Below, piece by piece: positions 1 through 5,664 of a DNA stretch of 11,547 nt (position 1 is the stretch's first letter; each line of letters starts with the position of its first letter). The notes under the pieces were generated by a model that was given only the letters and a program-made list of their open reading frames with translations, ran no database searches and had not been told where the DNA came from. The DNA comes from Spirochaetaceae bacterium (GTDB taxonomy: Bacteria > Spirochaetota > Spirochaetia > Treponematales > Breznakiellaceae), in the NCBI GenBank assembly GCA_031258615.1, contig JAIRMP010000137.1, positions 1 to 11,547 of the forward strand. The letters are read 5' to 3'. The position numbers were made by a program, and so were the translations under genes.

Positions 1-153
1 GGTAACATCAACAAAAAATTGGTAGTAGACCCTCACTATTATAAATTTCCTTACGGAACGAACCGCGTAAATAATGCAACGCTTACAAGATACCCCGCCG
101 CTCTGCGGCGGGGCGGTTCATTTAAACCACTTTTTAGCGCCAATTGCACATAA
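1..153 (+). CDS. Possible C-terminal end of an incoming gene (partial)
   Basis: Frame 1 is open from the first base to a TAA at 151-153, giving 50 codons with no start in the window; the other two plus frames close almost at once. The first 30 or so residues (GNINKKLVVDPHYYKFPYGT, then NRVNNATLTRYP) look protein-like, with many Tyr, Asn and Lys. The last 20 are read through a GC-rich palindrome at 93-113 and look like read-through of an intergenic repeat, as if a palindromic element had displaced the original stop. I do not recognise the family. It could equally be a chance open frame. Confidence 0.35.
   Translation, partial: GNINKKLVVDPHYYKFPYGTNRVNNATLTRYPAALRRGGSFKPLFSANCT
93..113. repeat. 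GC-rich hairpin CCCCGCCGC-TCT-GCGGCGGGG
   Basis: A perfect 9-bp inverted repeat (93-101 with 105-113) encloses a 3-base loop. No clear T-run follows on either strand, so it is not a convincing intrinsic terminator. It lies at the end of the possible incoming reading frame. Confidence 0.6.
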
Positions 154-349
154 CGTTCCGGCTGTATGCGACGGTTTGCCAGATGAGAATAAGGGCTTGC
201 GAAGCAAAGACCAGGGCTGGCAAAATGTGACCGTTGCCGCGGTGTGTGCCGGCGACACAACCCACACGCGGGTCCGAAAAGTCCGACCCCGCCATAGGCG
301 GGGATGCGCCCAAATTTAAACGAAAATTGCCGGGGGCGCGCATGGACGC
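154..349. other. Non-coding interval with several stem-loops
   Basis: No convincing gene was found. Visible structure includes TTTGCCAG (175-182) pairing with CTGGCAAA (217-224), and the hairpin CCCCGCC-ATA-GGCGGGG at 287-303. Short open frames on both strands here have no ribosome binding site and do not resemble known proteins. The stems could belong to a small RNA or a leader, but no known RNA family was recognised. Confidence 0.4.
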
Positions 350-378
350 TTGAAAACGTGCCGCCATTCTGGTAGATT
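350..378 (+). promoter_or_regulatory. Probable sigma70-type promoter of the ATPase-glycosyltransferase-ilvB unit
   Basis: TTGAAA (350-355, 5 of 6 to consensus) is followed by a 17-base spacer and TAGATT (373-378, 4 of 6). A start site near 385 would leave a roughly 30-nt leader containing the AAGGAG ribosome binding site of the first gene. Confidence 0.45.
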
Positions 379-414
379 GTTGGAAAAGAATTGGAACTTT
401 TTAAGGAGACCTCT

Positions 415-1113
415 GTGGTAAAAAATGAGCTTGTGCAGCGCAGTCCGGTCAGACTGCTTGAAAAAACTATTCAGGGCGGCTTAAAAGCCGGCGAGATTGG
501 TATTTTGTCCGCTCCCAAGGGTATAGGGAAGACTTCGGTGCTGGTACAGATCGCGCTGGATAAACTGCTACAGGACAAAAAAATAATACATATTTCTTTT
601 AACCAGCACGCCAGCCATGTTCAAAACTGGTACGGAAACATATTTGAAGAGATAGCGAAAAAACGACAACTGGAAAACGAGCGCGATGTCGCGGACGAAA
701 TTATCCGCAACCGCGTCCTGATGAATTTTAACCAGGAAGGCGTGAACAGCGACGTGATACGGCGGAGCCTTAAATCAATGATAGTTGAGGGCGGGTTCAA
801 GGCCGATTCGATCATTATCGACGGGTTTGACTTTACGATTTCGGACCGGGTCCGCGTTTCCACGCTGAAAGACTTTGCCAGAGAGATCGGCGTTTCCGTC
901 TGGTACAGCTGCGATCTGTCCGGTACGCCGCCTTACGACAAACACGGCATACCTGTCGTTGTAAAGGACATTGAAGACCTCATAGACGTGGTCATTGTGC
1001 TGGAGCCAAAGACGGCCTATACGGAACTGCGCGTCTCAAAAGAACACGGCAACTACAAGACGGAAAGCATCGTCCGCCTGGACCCCAAAACCCTCTTGAT
1101 TCTGGAAAACTGA
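415..1113 (+). CDS. RecA/KaiC-like P-loop ATPase of unknown role
   Basis: The 232-residue cytoplasmic protein has a Walker A motif APKGIGKTS at residues 33-41 and a Walker B strand DSIIID at 131-136. The order (GGLKAGEIGIL before the P-loop, then a helix and the strand IIHISF) fits the RecA/DnaB/KaiC class of single-domain ATPases. No membrane segment, signal peptide or DNA-binding domain is evident. The GTG start at 415 is preferred because AAGGAG at 403-408 lies six bases upstream; a TTG at 391 is in frame but has no such site and sits beside the predicted transcription start. The glycosyltransferase gene follows closely on the same strand, suggesting co-transcription. The substrate and partners cannot be told from sequence; similarity to circadian KaiC is only at fold level. 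Confidence 0.85.
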   Translation: MVKNELVQRSPVRLLEKTIQGGLKAGEIGILSAPKGIGKTSVLVQIALDKLLQDKKIIHISFNQHASHVQNWYGNIFEEIAKKRQLENERDVADEIIRNRVLMNFNQEGVNSDVIRRSLKSMIVEGGFKADSIIIDGFDFTISDRVRVSTLKDFAREIGVSVWYSCDLSGTPPYDKHGIPVVVKDIEDLIDVVIVLEPKTAYTELRVSKEHGNYKTESIVRLDPKTLLILEN

Positions 1114-1152
1114 AAACGTTTTATGGCTATCCAAAACGCGGAAAGGCACGGT

Positions 1153-2109
1153 ATGGGCGGCGATGTTTACGGTAAGACGCCGGAGCTTTCCCTCGTTGTC
1201 CCCTGTTTTAACGAAGAAGCCTCTATAAAACCGCTGTACGGGGAGGTACTGCGCGTTCTGGAAGCGGGGGACCGCATCAGGGATGTCGAGATCATTTTTG
1301 TTGACGACGGCTCGAAGGACGGAACGCTGACCGAGATAAAAAAGTATGCCGCGCTGGACGGGCGCGTACACTACATATCGTTTTCCAGGAATTTCGGCAA
1401 GGAGGCCGCGCTCCTTGCCGGGCTTGCCGGTTCCACCGGGAAGTATGTCGTTACGCTGGACGCGGACTTGCAGGACCCGCCCGCGCTGATACCGGAGATG
1501 TTCGCCTCCGTGAGCGGCGGCGAGTGCGACTGCGCCGCCGCGCGTCGGGTTACGAGGAAGGGCGAGCCGCCCGTGAGGTCATTCTTCGCGAGGTGTTTTT
1601 ACCGGACGATGGCAAAGTTTGCCGAGATTGACGTTGTTGACGGCGCCCGCGATTTCAGGCTTATGAACCGCGTCTATGTTGACGCGCTTCTTTCGCTTGA
1701 GGAGCGCAACAGGTTTTCAAAAGGTATTTTTCCGTGGATAGGCTTCAGGACAAAATGGTTTGAGTACGAAAATGTAGAACGCGGCGCGGGCAAAACAAAG
1801 TGGTCGTTCTGGCGGCTGGCGGTATACGCGCTTGACGGTATATTCGCGTTTTCGTCAAAACCCCTTGCCATAGCGTCCGTGCTGGGCATCCTGCTCTTTC
1901 TGGCGTCGCTCATCCTGATTTCGTGGATAGTGATCGAAAAACTGATGGGGCATACCTTAAATGTGTACGGCTGGGCGTCCACAGTCTGCATAATCCTGTT
2001 TACGAGCGGTATACAGCTTTTCAGCGTGGGCATTGTGGGGCAGTACCTCGCTAAAACGTATACCGAAGTTAAACACAGGCCGCATTACATAGTACGGGAA
2101 GCGGCGTAA
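1153..2109 (+). CDS. Family 2 glycosyltransferase, GtrB/DPM1-like, with two C-terminal membrane helices
   Basis: This enzyme probably transfers a sugar from a nucleotide donor to a polyprenyl phosphate at the inner membrane, as GtrB- and DPM1-type enzymes do. Counting from the upstream ATG at 1123, the GT2 fold begins at ELSLVVPCFNE (21-31). It shows VDDGSKDGT at 60-68, the metal/donor-binding TLDADLQDPP at 111-120 (D-x-D), and the FRLMNR region near 178-183. Two hydrophobic helices (about 248-272 and 284-306) precede a basic tail KHRPHYIV. Length is normal for the family (about 310-330). ATG 1153 has GGAAAGG six bases upstream and is preferred; ATG 1123 is in frame, lacks a clear binding site and would add ten residues. 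The acceptor and sugar are unknown; O-antigen-like or glycolipid decoration is possible. A 13-bp tandem repeat covers its stop codon. Confidence 0.9.
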   Translation: MGGDVYGKTPELSLVVPCFNEEASIKPLYGEVLRVLEAGDRIRDVEIIFVDDGSKDGTLTEIKKYAALDGRVHYISFSRNFGKEAALLAGLAGSTGKYVVTLDADLQDPPALIPEMFASVSGGECDCAAARRVTRKGEPPVRSFFARCFYRTMAKFAEIDVVDGARDFRLMNRVYVDALLSLEERNRFSKGIFPWIGFRTKWFEYENVERGAGKTKWSFWRLAVYALDGIFAFSSKPLAIASVLGILLFLASLILISWIVIEKLMGHTLNVYGWASTVCIILFTSGIQLFSVGIVGQYLAKTYTEVKHRPHYIVREAA

Positions 2110-2135
2110 AGTTACGGCGTAAAGTTACGGCGTAA
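2102..2135 (+). repeat. 13-bp tandem repeat across the glycosyltransferase stop codon
   Basis: CGGCGTAAAGTTA occurs at 2102-2114 and 2115-2127, followed by a partial third copy CGGCGTAA at 2128-2135. The first copy contains the TAA that ends the glycosyltransferase, so the other copies repeat a stop-containing motif just before the ilvB ribosome binding site. Confidence 0.85.
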
Positions 2136-2164
2136 TTCAATTTGAGTTTGTGAGGTTGGTGGGT

Positions 2165-3892
2165 ATGGAGTATTCCGGAGCGCGTATTTTGATAGAAGCC
2201 CTCGTGGAGCAGGGCGTGGACACCGTTTTTGGCTATCCGGGCGGGGCGGTGCTGTTTATTTATGACGAGTTGTACAAACATTCGGACAGGATACGCCACA
2301 TCCTTGTAAGCCACGAGCAGCACGCGGCTCACGCGGCGGACGGCTACGCACGTTCCTCCGGGAAAACGGGCGTCTGCATGGCGACTTCCGGACCGGGGGC
2401 AACCAACCTCGTTACAGGTATCGCCACCGCCTACATGGACTCTGTGCCGCTGGTCGCTATCACCGGCAACGTCGCCACCAACCTGCTGGGCAAGGACAGC
2501 TTCCAGGAGGTAGACATCGCCGGTATCACGATGCCGATCGTCAAGCACAACTGGATTGTAAAAGACGCTTCCGAGCTTGCCGAGGTTGTCAGGGAAGCCT
2601 TCATCCTGGCAAGGTCAGGCAGACCGGGCCCCGTCCTGATCGACATCCCCAAGGATGTAACGTCCAACAAGGCCGTGTGGGAGCCCGGCACAGCTGGCGA
2701 CGCCGCCTTGAACGCCCGTTCAAGGCGGCTTTCGGCCCGCAACGCACGGGAAATGTTCGGCGAGGCGGACTTGGAGACCGCGGCGCGCATGATAGCCGCC
2801 TCAAAGCACCCGTTCATCTACGCAGGCGGCGGCGTGATAGCGGCGGACGCCTGCGCGGAATTGAAAGCCTTCGCGGAACGCATAAACGCCCCCGTCGCGC
2901 TGACGATTATGGCGCTGGGCGCGCTCAGCCACGATCACCCGCTCTGCACCGGCATGATAGGGATGCACGGGACTGTCGCGTCCAACAAGGCCGTGCAGAA
3001 GGCCGATCTGTTGATCACTATCGGCGCCCGCTTCTCTGACCGTGTTACCAGCCGCGCCGACATATTCGCCCGCAACGCAAAGATACTTCAGTTTGACATA
3101 GACCCGGCGGAGATCAACAAGAACATCAAAACCGACTTCGAAATCTCAGGCGATATCAAGCTGGTTCTCCAACGGATGCTGGCGGCGCTTACAAAGTATG
3201 GCGCGGCGGACGGCGCGACCGGCGCGGCAAACAGTTGGCACGACGAGATTGCCCACTGGAAAACAAAGGTTCCCAAGGCCCACCACAGGAAAACGGAGCT
3301 GCACCCGCGCTTCATCATAGAAGAAACGGGAAAGCGGCTGGGATGCGAGGCCATAGCGGTAACCGATGTGGGGCAGCACCAGATGTGGGCGGCCCAGTTC
3401 TATCCGCACACGAGGGCGAGGGCATTTTTAAGCTCCGGCGGCCTCGGCACTATGGGTTTTGGCCTCGGCGCCGCGCTTGGCGCAAAGGTTGCCAACCCCT
3501 CCCGTCCGGTGGCGCTCTTCACGGGGGACGGCTCCTTCCGCATGAACTGCGGCGAACTCGCCACGTTTGCCGCCTACAAAATTCCCGTTATCGTGATCAT
3601 TTTGAACAACGGGACGCTCGGCATGGTGCGGCAGTGGCAACACCTGTTCTACGATCAACGTTACTCCGAAACCACGCTCGCAAGGCCGCCCGACTTCGTA
3701 AAGCTGGCGGACGCCTACGGCCTCCCCGCCTACCGCGCCGCTGACGAAAAGAGCTTCGTCTCCGCCCTGGACGCTGCGCTGTCCGACAACGCAGCCGGCA
3801 AAACGGCCGTCATCGACGCGCTGATCGACATAGACGAGATGGTCCTCCCAATGGTCCCAGGCGGCAAACCTGTAGACGAACAACTCCTGTAG
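2165..3892 (+). CDS. ilvB: Acetolactate (acetohydroxyacid) synthase, large catalytic subunit
   Basis: This thiamine-diphosphate enzyme condenses two pyruvates to 2-acetolactate, or pyruvate with 2-ketobutyrate, the first common step of branched-chain amino acid synthesis. The 575-residue product has the catalytic Glu in HEQHAAHAADGYAR (Glu51), the SGPGATNL loop, a central FAD-type domain, and the C-terminal ThDP motif opening with GDGSF near residue 452 and closing with ILNN. GMVRQWQ near 486-492 is typical of biosynthetic, FAD-containing AHAS rather than catabolic AlsS. ATG 2165 is preferred: GAGG at 2152-2155 lies nine bases upstream, and MEYSGARILIEAL matches the usual N-terminus. An in-frame GTG at 2150 would add five residues. 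No ilvN regulatory subunit follows; the next gene is on the other strand. The linker at codons 180-189 carries a perfect DNA palindrome. Confidence 0.96.
   Translation: MEYSGARILIEALVEQGVDTVFGYPGGAVLFIYDELYKHSDRIRHILVSHEQHAAHAADGYARSSGKTGVCMATSGPGATNLVTGIATAYMDSVPLVAITGNVATNLLGKDSFQEVDIAGITMPIVKHNWIVKDASELAEVVREAFILARSGRPGPVLIDIPKDVTSNKAVWEPGTAGDAALNARSRRLSARNAREMFGEADLETAARMIAASKHPFIYAGGGVIAADACAELKAFAERINAPVALTIMALGALSHDHPLCTGMIGMHGTVASNKAVQKADLLITIGARFSDRVTSRADIFARNAKILQFDIDPAEINKNIKTDFEISGDIKLVLQRMLAALTKYGAADGATGAANSWHDEIAHWKTKVPKAHHRKTELHPRFIIEETGKRLGCEAIAVTDVGQHQMWAAQFYPHTRARAFLSSGGLGTMGFGLGAALGAKVANPSRPVALFTGDGSFRMNCGELATFAAYKIPVIVIILNNGTLGMVRQWQHLFYDQRYSETTLARPPDFVKLADAYGLPAYRAADEKSFVSALDAALSDNAAGKTAVIDALIDIDEMVLPMVPGGKPVDEQLL
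2702..2729. repeat. Perfect 12-bp-stem palindrome inside ilvB
   Basis: GCCGCCTTGAAC (2702-2713) is followed by the four-base loop GCCC and then by GTTCAAGGCGGC (2718-2729), its exact reverse complement. It falls in the variable linker between the N-terminal ThDP domain and the central domain, encoding roughly AALNARSRRL, so its presence need not disturb the fold. Confidence 0.9.
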
Positions 3893-3907
3893 CAGGCCAG
3901 GCAGGTC

Positions 3908-4026
3908 AGCCTGCACCACAGGTAGGCAGGCGGGTTATAAGAAGGGGGGCGCAATTTCCCCACCGTTTTCGCAAACCGCCACCGAATCGCCGCGCCCCCC
4001 TACGGCCGCACTTCGTTGCGGCCTAC
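3908..4026 (+). repeat. Copy 1 of a roughly 115-bp direct repeat flanking the DUF3782 gene
   Basis: The core 3924-3999 is identical base for base to 5211-5286. The flanks match with a 4-bp gap on the left (AGCCTGC start) and a few mismatches on the right (ending CACTTCGTTGCGGCCTAC). Internal symmetry is strong: GGGGGGCGC (3944-3952) pairs with GCGCCCCCC (3992-4000), and GGCCGCA (4004-4010) pairs with TGCGGCC (4017-4023). No protein is encoded. It is a candidate non-autonomous or REP-like element. Confidence 0.9.
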
Positions 4027-4048
4027 CCCCACTCCGGGACATCAACGA

Positions 4049-4136
4049 CATTTCCAGGCGCGTAGCGCCGAAGCAATCGACTTGTCGAGCCTCCTCGTAT
4101 GGATTGCTTCGCGCTTACAGGCGCTCGCAATGACGC
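4049..4136. repeat. REP-like bipartite palindrome
   Basis: The left half (4049-4079, CATTTCCAGGCGCG... ending GAAGCAATCG) and the right half (4101-4136, GGATTGCTTCGCGC... ending CTCGCAATGACG) are divergent copies of one motif in inverted orientation. They meet at GAAGCAATC and GATTGCTTC. The left half recurs exactly at 11341-11371. Motifs of the form CGTCATTGCGAG...GAAGCAATCC are known as dispersed intergenic repeats in several bacterial groups. Confidence 0.8.
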
Positions 4137-4237
4137 CTTCACTATTCACTATTAACTGCGGGGATGAGGGCTTTCAACATCCAAAACCCGGTCCGGCGCG
4201 GAAGCTAAAGTTTCTGAACAACTCTATTGTTAATTGC

Positions 4238-4900
4238 TTACCACTCCTTAGAGGTATAGCCTTTGTCTTTGGGGCAGGTGATGATGAAAGTTTCCCCTGA
4301 GGGCTCAAGGACGTAAAAACCGTTTCTGAGAGCGTAGTTTTTTACGCTGTCGTCGAATACGACCCCCGCGACCGCGCCCAGGTATTTTCGCTTATCGTCA
4401 TGCGCGTCGGCGTATAATCTGAGTTTTTTCATGCGTTCAACATGATCGTCTATATCGCTGATTTTTGTCTTGGTCTTGATTTCCACAGCCATAACTTCGC
4501 CGCCGTTCTCCAAAAAGGCGTCAATCTCCGCAAGTGTACGGTTTTGCCCATCGGTAATTTTAACATCGCGGGATACCCTAGTAAATGTAAAGTTCAGTTT
4601 CTGAAATTTCGCAACCAGATTCGGGACAACCATGTGTTCAACCATATCGCCGAGTCGCCCGGTAATTTCCCCGACTCGTTTGTCGGTTTCTTTCATCTGC
4701 CGGTCAGTTTCTTTCATCCGCCGGTCAGTTTCTTTCATCCGCCGGTCAGTCTCCTCGCTCATAGCTTTCATCCGCCGGTCAGTCTCCTCGCTCATAGCTT
4801 TCATTCGCCGGTCAGTCTCTTCCATTTGCCGGGCGTTTTCTTTTAACATAGCCCAAATCTCGTCAGCCGTGGTCTTCCACTCCGGTTGTACCGCTACCAT
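4238..4900 (-). CDS. DUF3782-type protein: tandem-repeat coiled coil plus PD-(D/E)XK nuclease-like domain
   Basis: The 220-residue soluble protein starts MVAVQPEWKTTADEIWAM. Residues 27-74 are near-perfect repeats of ETDRRMK (7 residues) and ETDRRMKAMSE (11 residues), a charged helical coiled coil that probably oligomerises. The C-terminal half carries AEIDAFLENGGEVMAVEIKTK, with Asp127, Glu140 and Lys142 in the D...ExK layout of the PD-(D/E)XK nuclease fold, as in DUF3782 proteins. ATG at 4900 is chosen because AGGAG (complement of 4907-4911) lies six bases upstream. The frame stays open to 5176, but that extension reads through repeat DNA and is rejected. It is the only minus-strand gene here and lies between two direct copies of a 115-bp element. 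Nuclease activity is inferred from fold residues only. Confidence 0.85.
   Translation of the reverse strand: MVAVQPEWKTTADEIWAMLKENARQMEETDRRMKAMSEETDRRMKAMSEETDRRMKETDRRMKETDRQMKETDKRVGEITGRLGDMVEHMVVPNLVAKFQKLNFTFTRVSRDVKITDGQNRTLAEIDAFLENGGEVMAVEIKTKTKISDIDDHVERMKKLRLYADAHDDKRKYLGAVAGVVFDDSVKNYALRNGFYVLEPSGETFIITCPKDKGYTSKEW
4691..4819 (-). repeat. In-frame 21-bp and 33-bp tandem repeats encoding the coiled coil
   Basis: On the plus strand, 21-bp units (TTTCATCYGCCGGTCAGTTTC) lie at 4691-4711 and 4712-4732. Two identical 33-bp units lie at 4733-4765 and 4766-4798, and a further 21-bp unit at 4799-4819. The 33-bp unit is the 21-bp unit plus a 12-bp insert encoding AMSE. Unit lengths are multiples of three, so copy-number change would lengthen or shorten the helix without frameshift. 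Confidence 0.95.
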
Positions 4901-4917
4901 ATCCGTCTCCTGTCGTA

Positions 4918-4946
4918 ACCATATACCAGTTTCAGCCTCGTGTAAA
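4918..4946 (-). promoter_or_regulatory. Possible promoter of the DUF3782 gene
   Basis: Read on the minus strand, TTTACA (4946-4941, 5 of 6) is followed by a 17-base spacer and TATGGT (4923-4918, 4 of 6). Transcription would begin near 4911, giving a very short leader that starts at the ribosome binding site, so the assignment is uncertain. Confidence 0.3.
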
Positions 4947-5198
4947 GGCAGCGCATTGCGCCGCGCCTCAGCCTGGAGTTTGCGTAGACAACCGCGAAGC
5001 GGCAAGCCGCTATCGCGGCTTGTCCCCCAATCCGGGGACGCCATCGTACCGCGCGGCAGGCGCGCCACAGGCGCCCCTGCCGGCGGCAAGCCGCAAGCGG
5101 CTTGTGAGTAGGGTGGAGTTTGCGCCGCCCGCCTGCACCAAACGTACGCCAGTAGCTGAGGAGTCGTCCTTGTCATCCGCTGAGCGTGAAAGAGGGCT
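4947..5198. other. Palindrome-rich non-coding interval
   Basis: Nested stems include ACAACCGCGA (4988-4997) with TCGCGG-C-TTGT (5013-5023) around AGCGGC-AA-GCCGCT (4998-5011), and AAGCCGC-AA-GCGGCTT (5088-5103). Related AAGCCGC/GCGGCTT palindromes recur at 11412-11426. Long open frames on both strands result from GC-rich, stop-poor repeat sequence, with no ribosome binding site and no recognisable protein. Confidence 0.6.
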
Positions 5199-5312
5199 AG
5201 CCTGCGCCGCAGGCAGGCGGGTTATAAGAAGGGGGGCGCAATTTCCCCACCGTTTTCGCAAACCGCCACCGAATCGCCGCGCCCCCTGCGGGCGCACTTC
5301 GTTGCGGCCTAC
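5199..5312 (+). repeat. Copy 2 of the roughly 115-bp direct repeat
   Basis: It is in the same orientation as the copy at 3908-4026, with an identical 76-bp core at 5211-5286. Differences: 4 bp shorter on the left, one C fewer in the C-run at 5282-5286, and several substitutions at 5287-5292. The offset between the cores is 1287 bp, and the DUF3782 gene lies between them. Confidence 0.9.
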
Positions 5313-5313
5313 T

Positions 5314-5352
5314 CCCTCTGCGGGGCGCTGCCCCGCAACGCCACGCAGAGGG
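5314..5352. repeat. Nested palindrome before the tandem array
   Basis: The outer stem CCCTCTGCG (5314-5322) pairs with CGCAGAGGG (5344-5352). The inner stem GGGGC (5322-5326) pairs with GCCCC (5330-5334). It can form a two-stem structure in DNA or RNA; no T-run follows. Confidence 0.75.
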
Positions 5353-5377
5353 GTCACGTAGTCCCCCCGAACCCCCC

Positions 5378-5405
5378 GGGAACTTTTCCCGCGGGAAAAG
5401 TTCCC
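5378..5405. repeat. 28-bp perfect palindrome at the left edge of the 21-bp array
   Basis: Each half is GGGAACTTTTCCCG or its exact complement, with the centre at 5391/5392 (CGCG). The right half (GGGAAAAGTTCCC, then GAC) closely resembles the linker of the adjacent 21-bp repeats (GGCAAAACTTCCC, then GAC). The palindrome therefore seems to overlap a diverged first unit of the array. Confidence 0.9.
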
Positions 5406-5408
5406 GAC

Positions 5409-5632
5409 ATGTCGGCAAAACTTTCCCTCATGTCGGCAAAACTTTCCCTCATGTCGGCAAAACTTTCCCTCATGTCGGCAGAACTTTCCCTCATGTCGGC
5501 AAAACTTTCCCTCATGTCGGCAAAACTTTCCCTCATGTCGGCAAAACCTCCCGACATGTCGGCAGAACTTCCCGACGTGTCGGCAAAACATCCCGACGTG
5601 TCGGCAAAACTTCCCGACATGTCGGAAAACCC
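5409..5632 (+). repeat. 21-bp tandem array, eleven units, upstream of the ferredoxin promoter
   Basis: Ten complete 21-bp units start at 5409, 5430, 5451, 5472, 5493, 5514, 5535, 5556, 5577 and 5598, with a partial eleventh at 5619. Each has RTGTCGGCARAAC followed by TTTCCCTC or a variant ending CCCGAC. Five junctions read GAC before the RTGTCGG; three of these (5404-5415, 5551-5562, 5614-5625) are the perfect 12-bp palindrome CCGACATGTCGG and two have GTG. The six middle junctions (5430 to 5535) read CTC. There is no spacer, so it is not a CRISPR. Because 21 is a multiple of three and the unit lacks stops, several frames on both strands encode 7-residue repeats (for example MSAKLSL). None has a ribosome binding site, and I regard them as by-products. 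Confidence 0.95.
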
Positions 5633-5664
5633 TCTCTCATACACCCAAAAAACTTCCATAAAAG

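Larger units (their letters stand above)
3893..4237. other. Repeat-bearing intergenic region between convergent ilvB and the DUF3782 gene
   Basis: No gene is supported. After the ilvB stop a small hairpin (GCAGGC 3892-3897 with GCCTGC 3909-3914) has no T-run and is a weak terminator candidate. The rest is copy 1 of a duplicated 115-bp element and a REP-like palindrome, both listed separately. From about 4137 to 4237 I see only AT-rich sequence that includes a weak AACAA/TTGTT stem. Confidence 0.6.

Noticed and set aside
154..349. Known riboswitch or structured RNA gene upstream of the ATPase
   Set aside because: Stem-loops are present, but no conserved core of a named RNA family could be recognised by eye, so I recorded only a non-coding interval.
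2431..3919. Several long antisense frames within ilvB
   Set aside because: They are shadows of a GC-rich coding sequence whose sense frame is a full-length, conserved enzyme.
4442..5111. Plus-strand repeat proteins (SFHPPVS and SFIRRSVS repeats) antisense to the DUF3782 gene
   Set aside because: They are mirror frames of the 21/33-bp coding repeats. The minus-strand frame has a good ribosome binding site and a recognisable domain.
4901..5176. N-terminal extension of the DUF3782 protein to an ATG at 5176
   Set aside because: The extension reads palindromic repeat DNA, has low-complexity composition, and the ATG at 4900 has an ideal AGGAG.
5409..5632. CRISPR array
   Set aside because: Units are contiguous with no unique spacers, and no cas gene is present.
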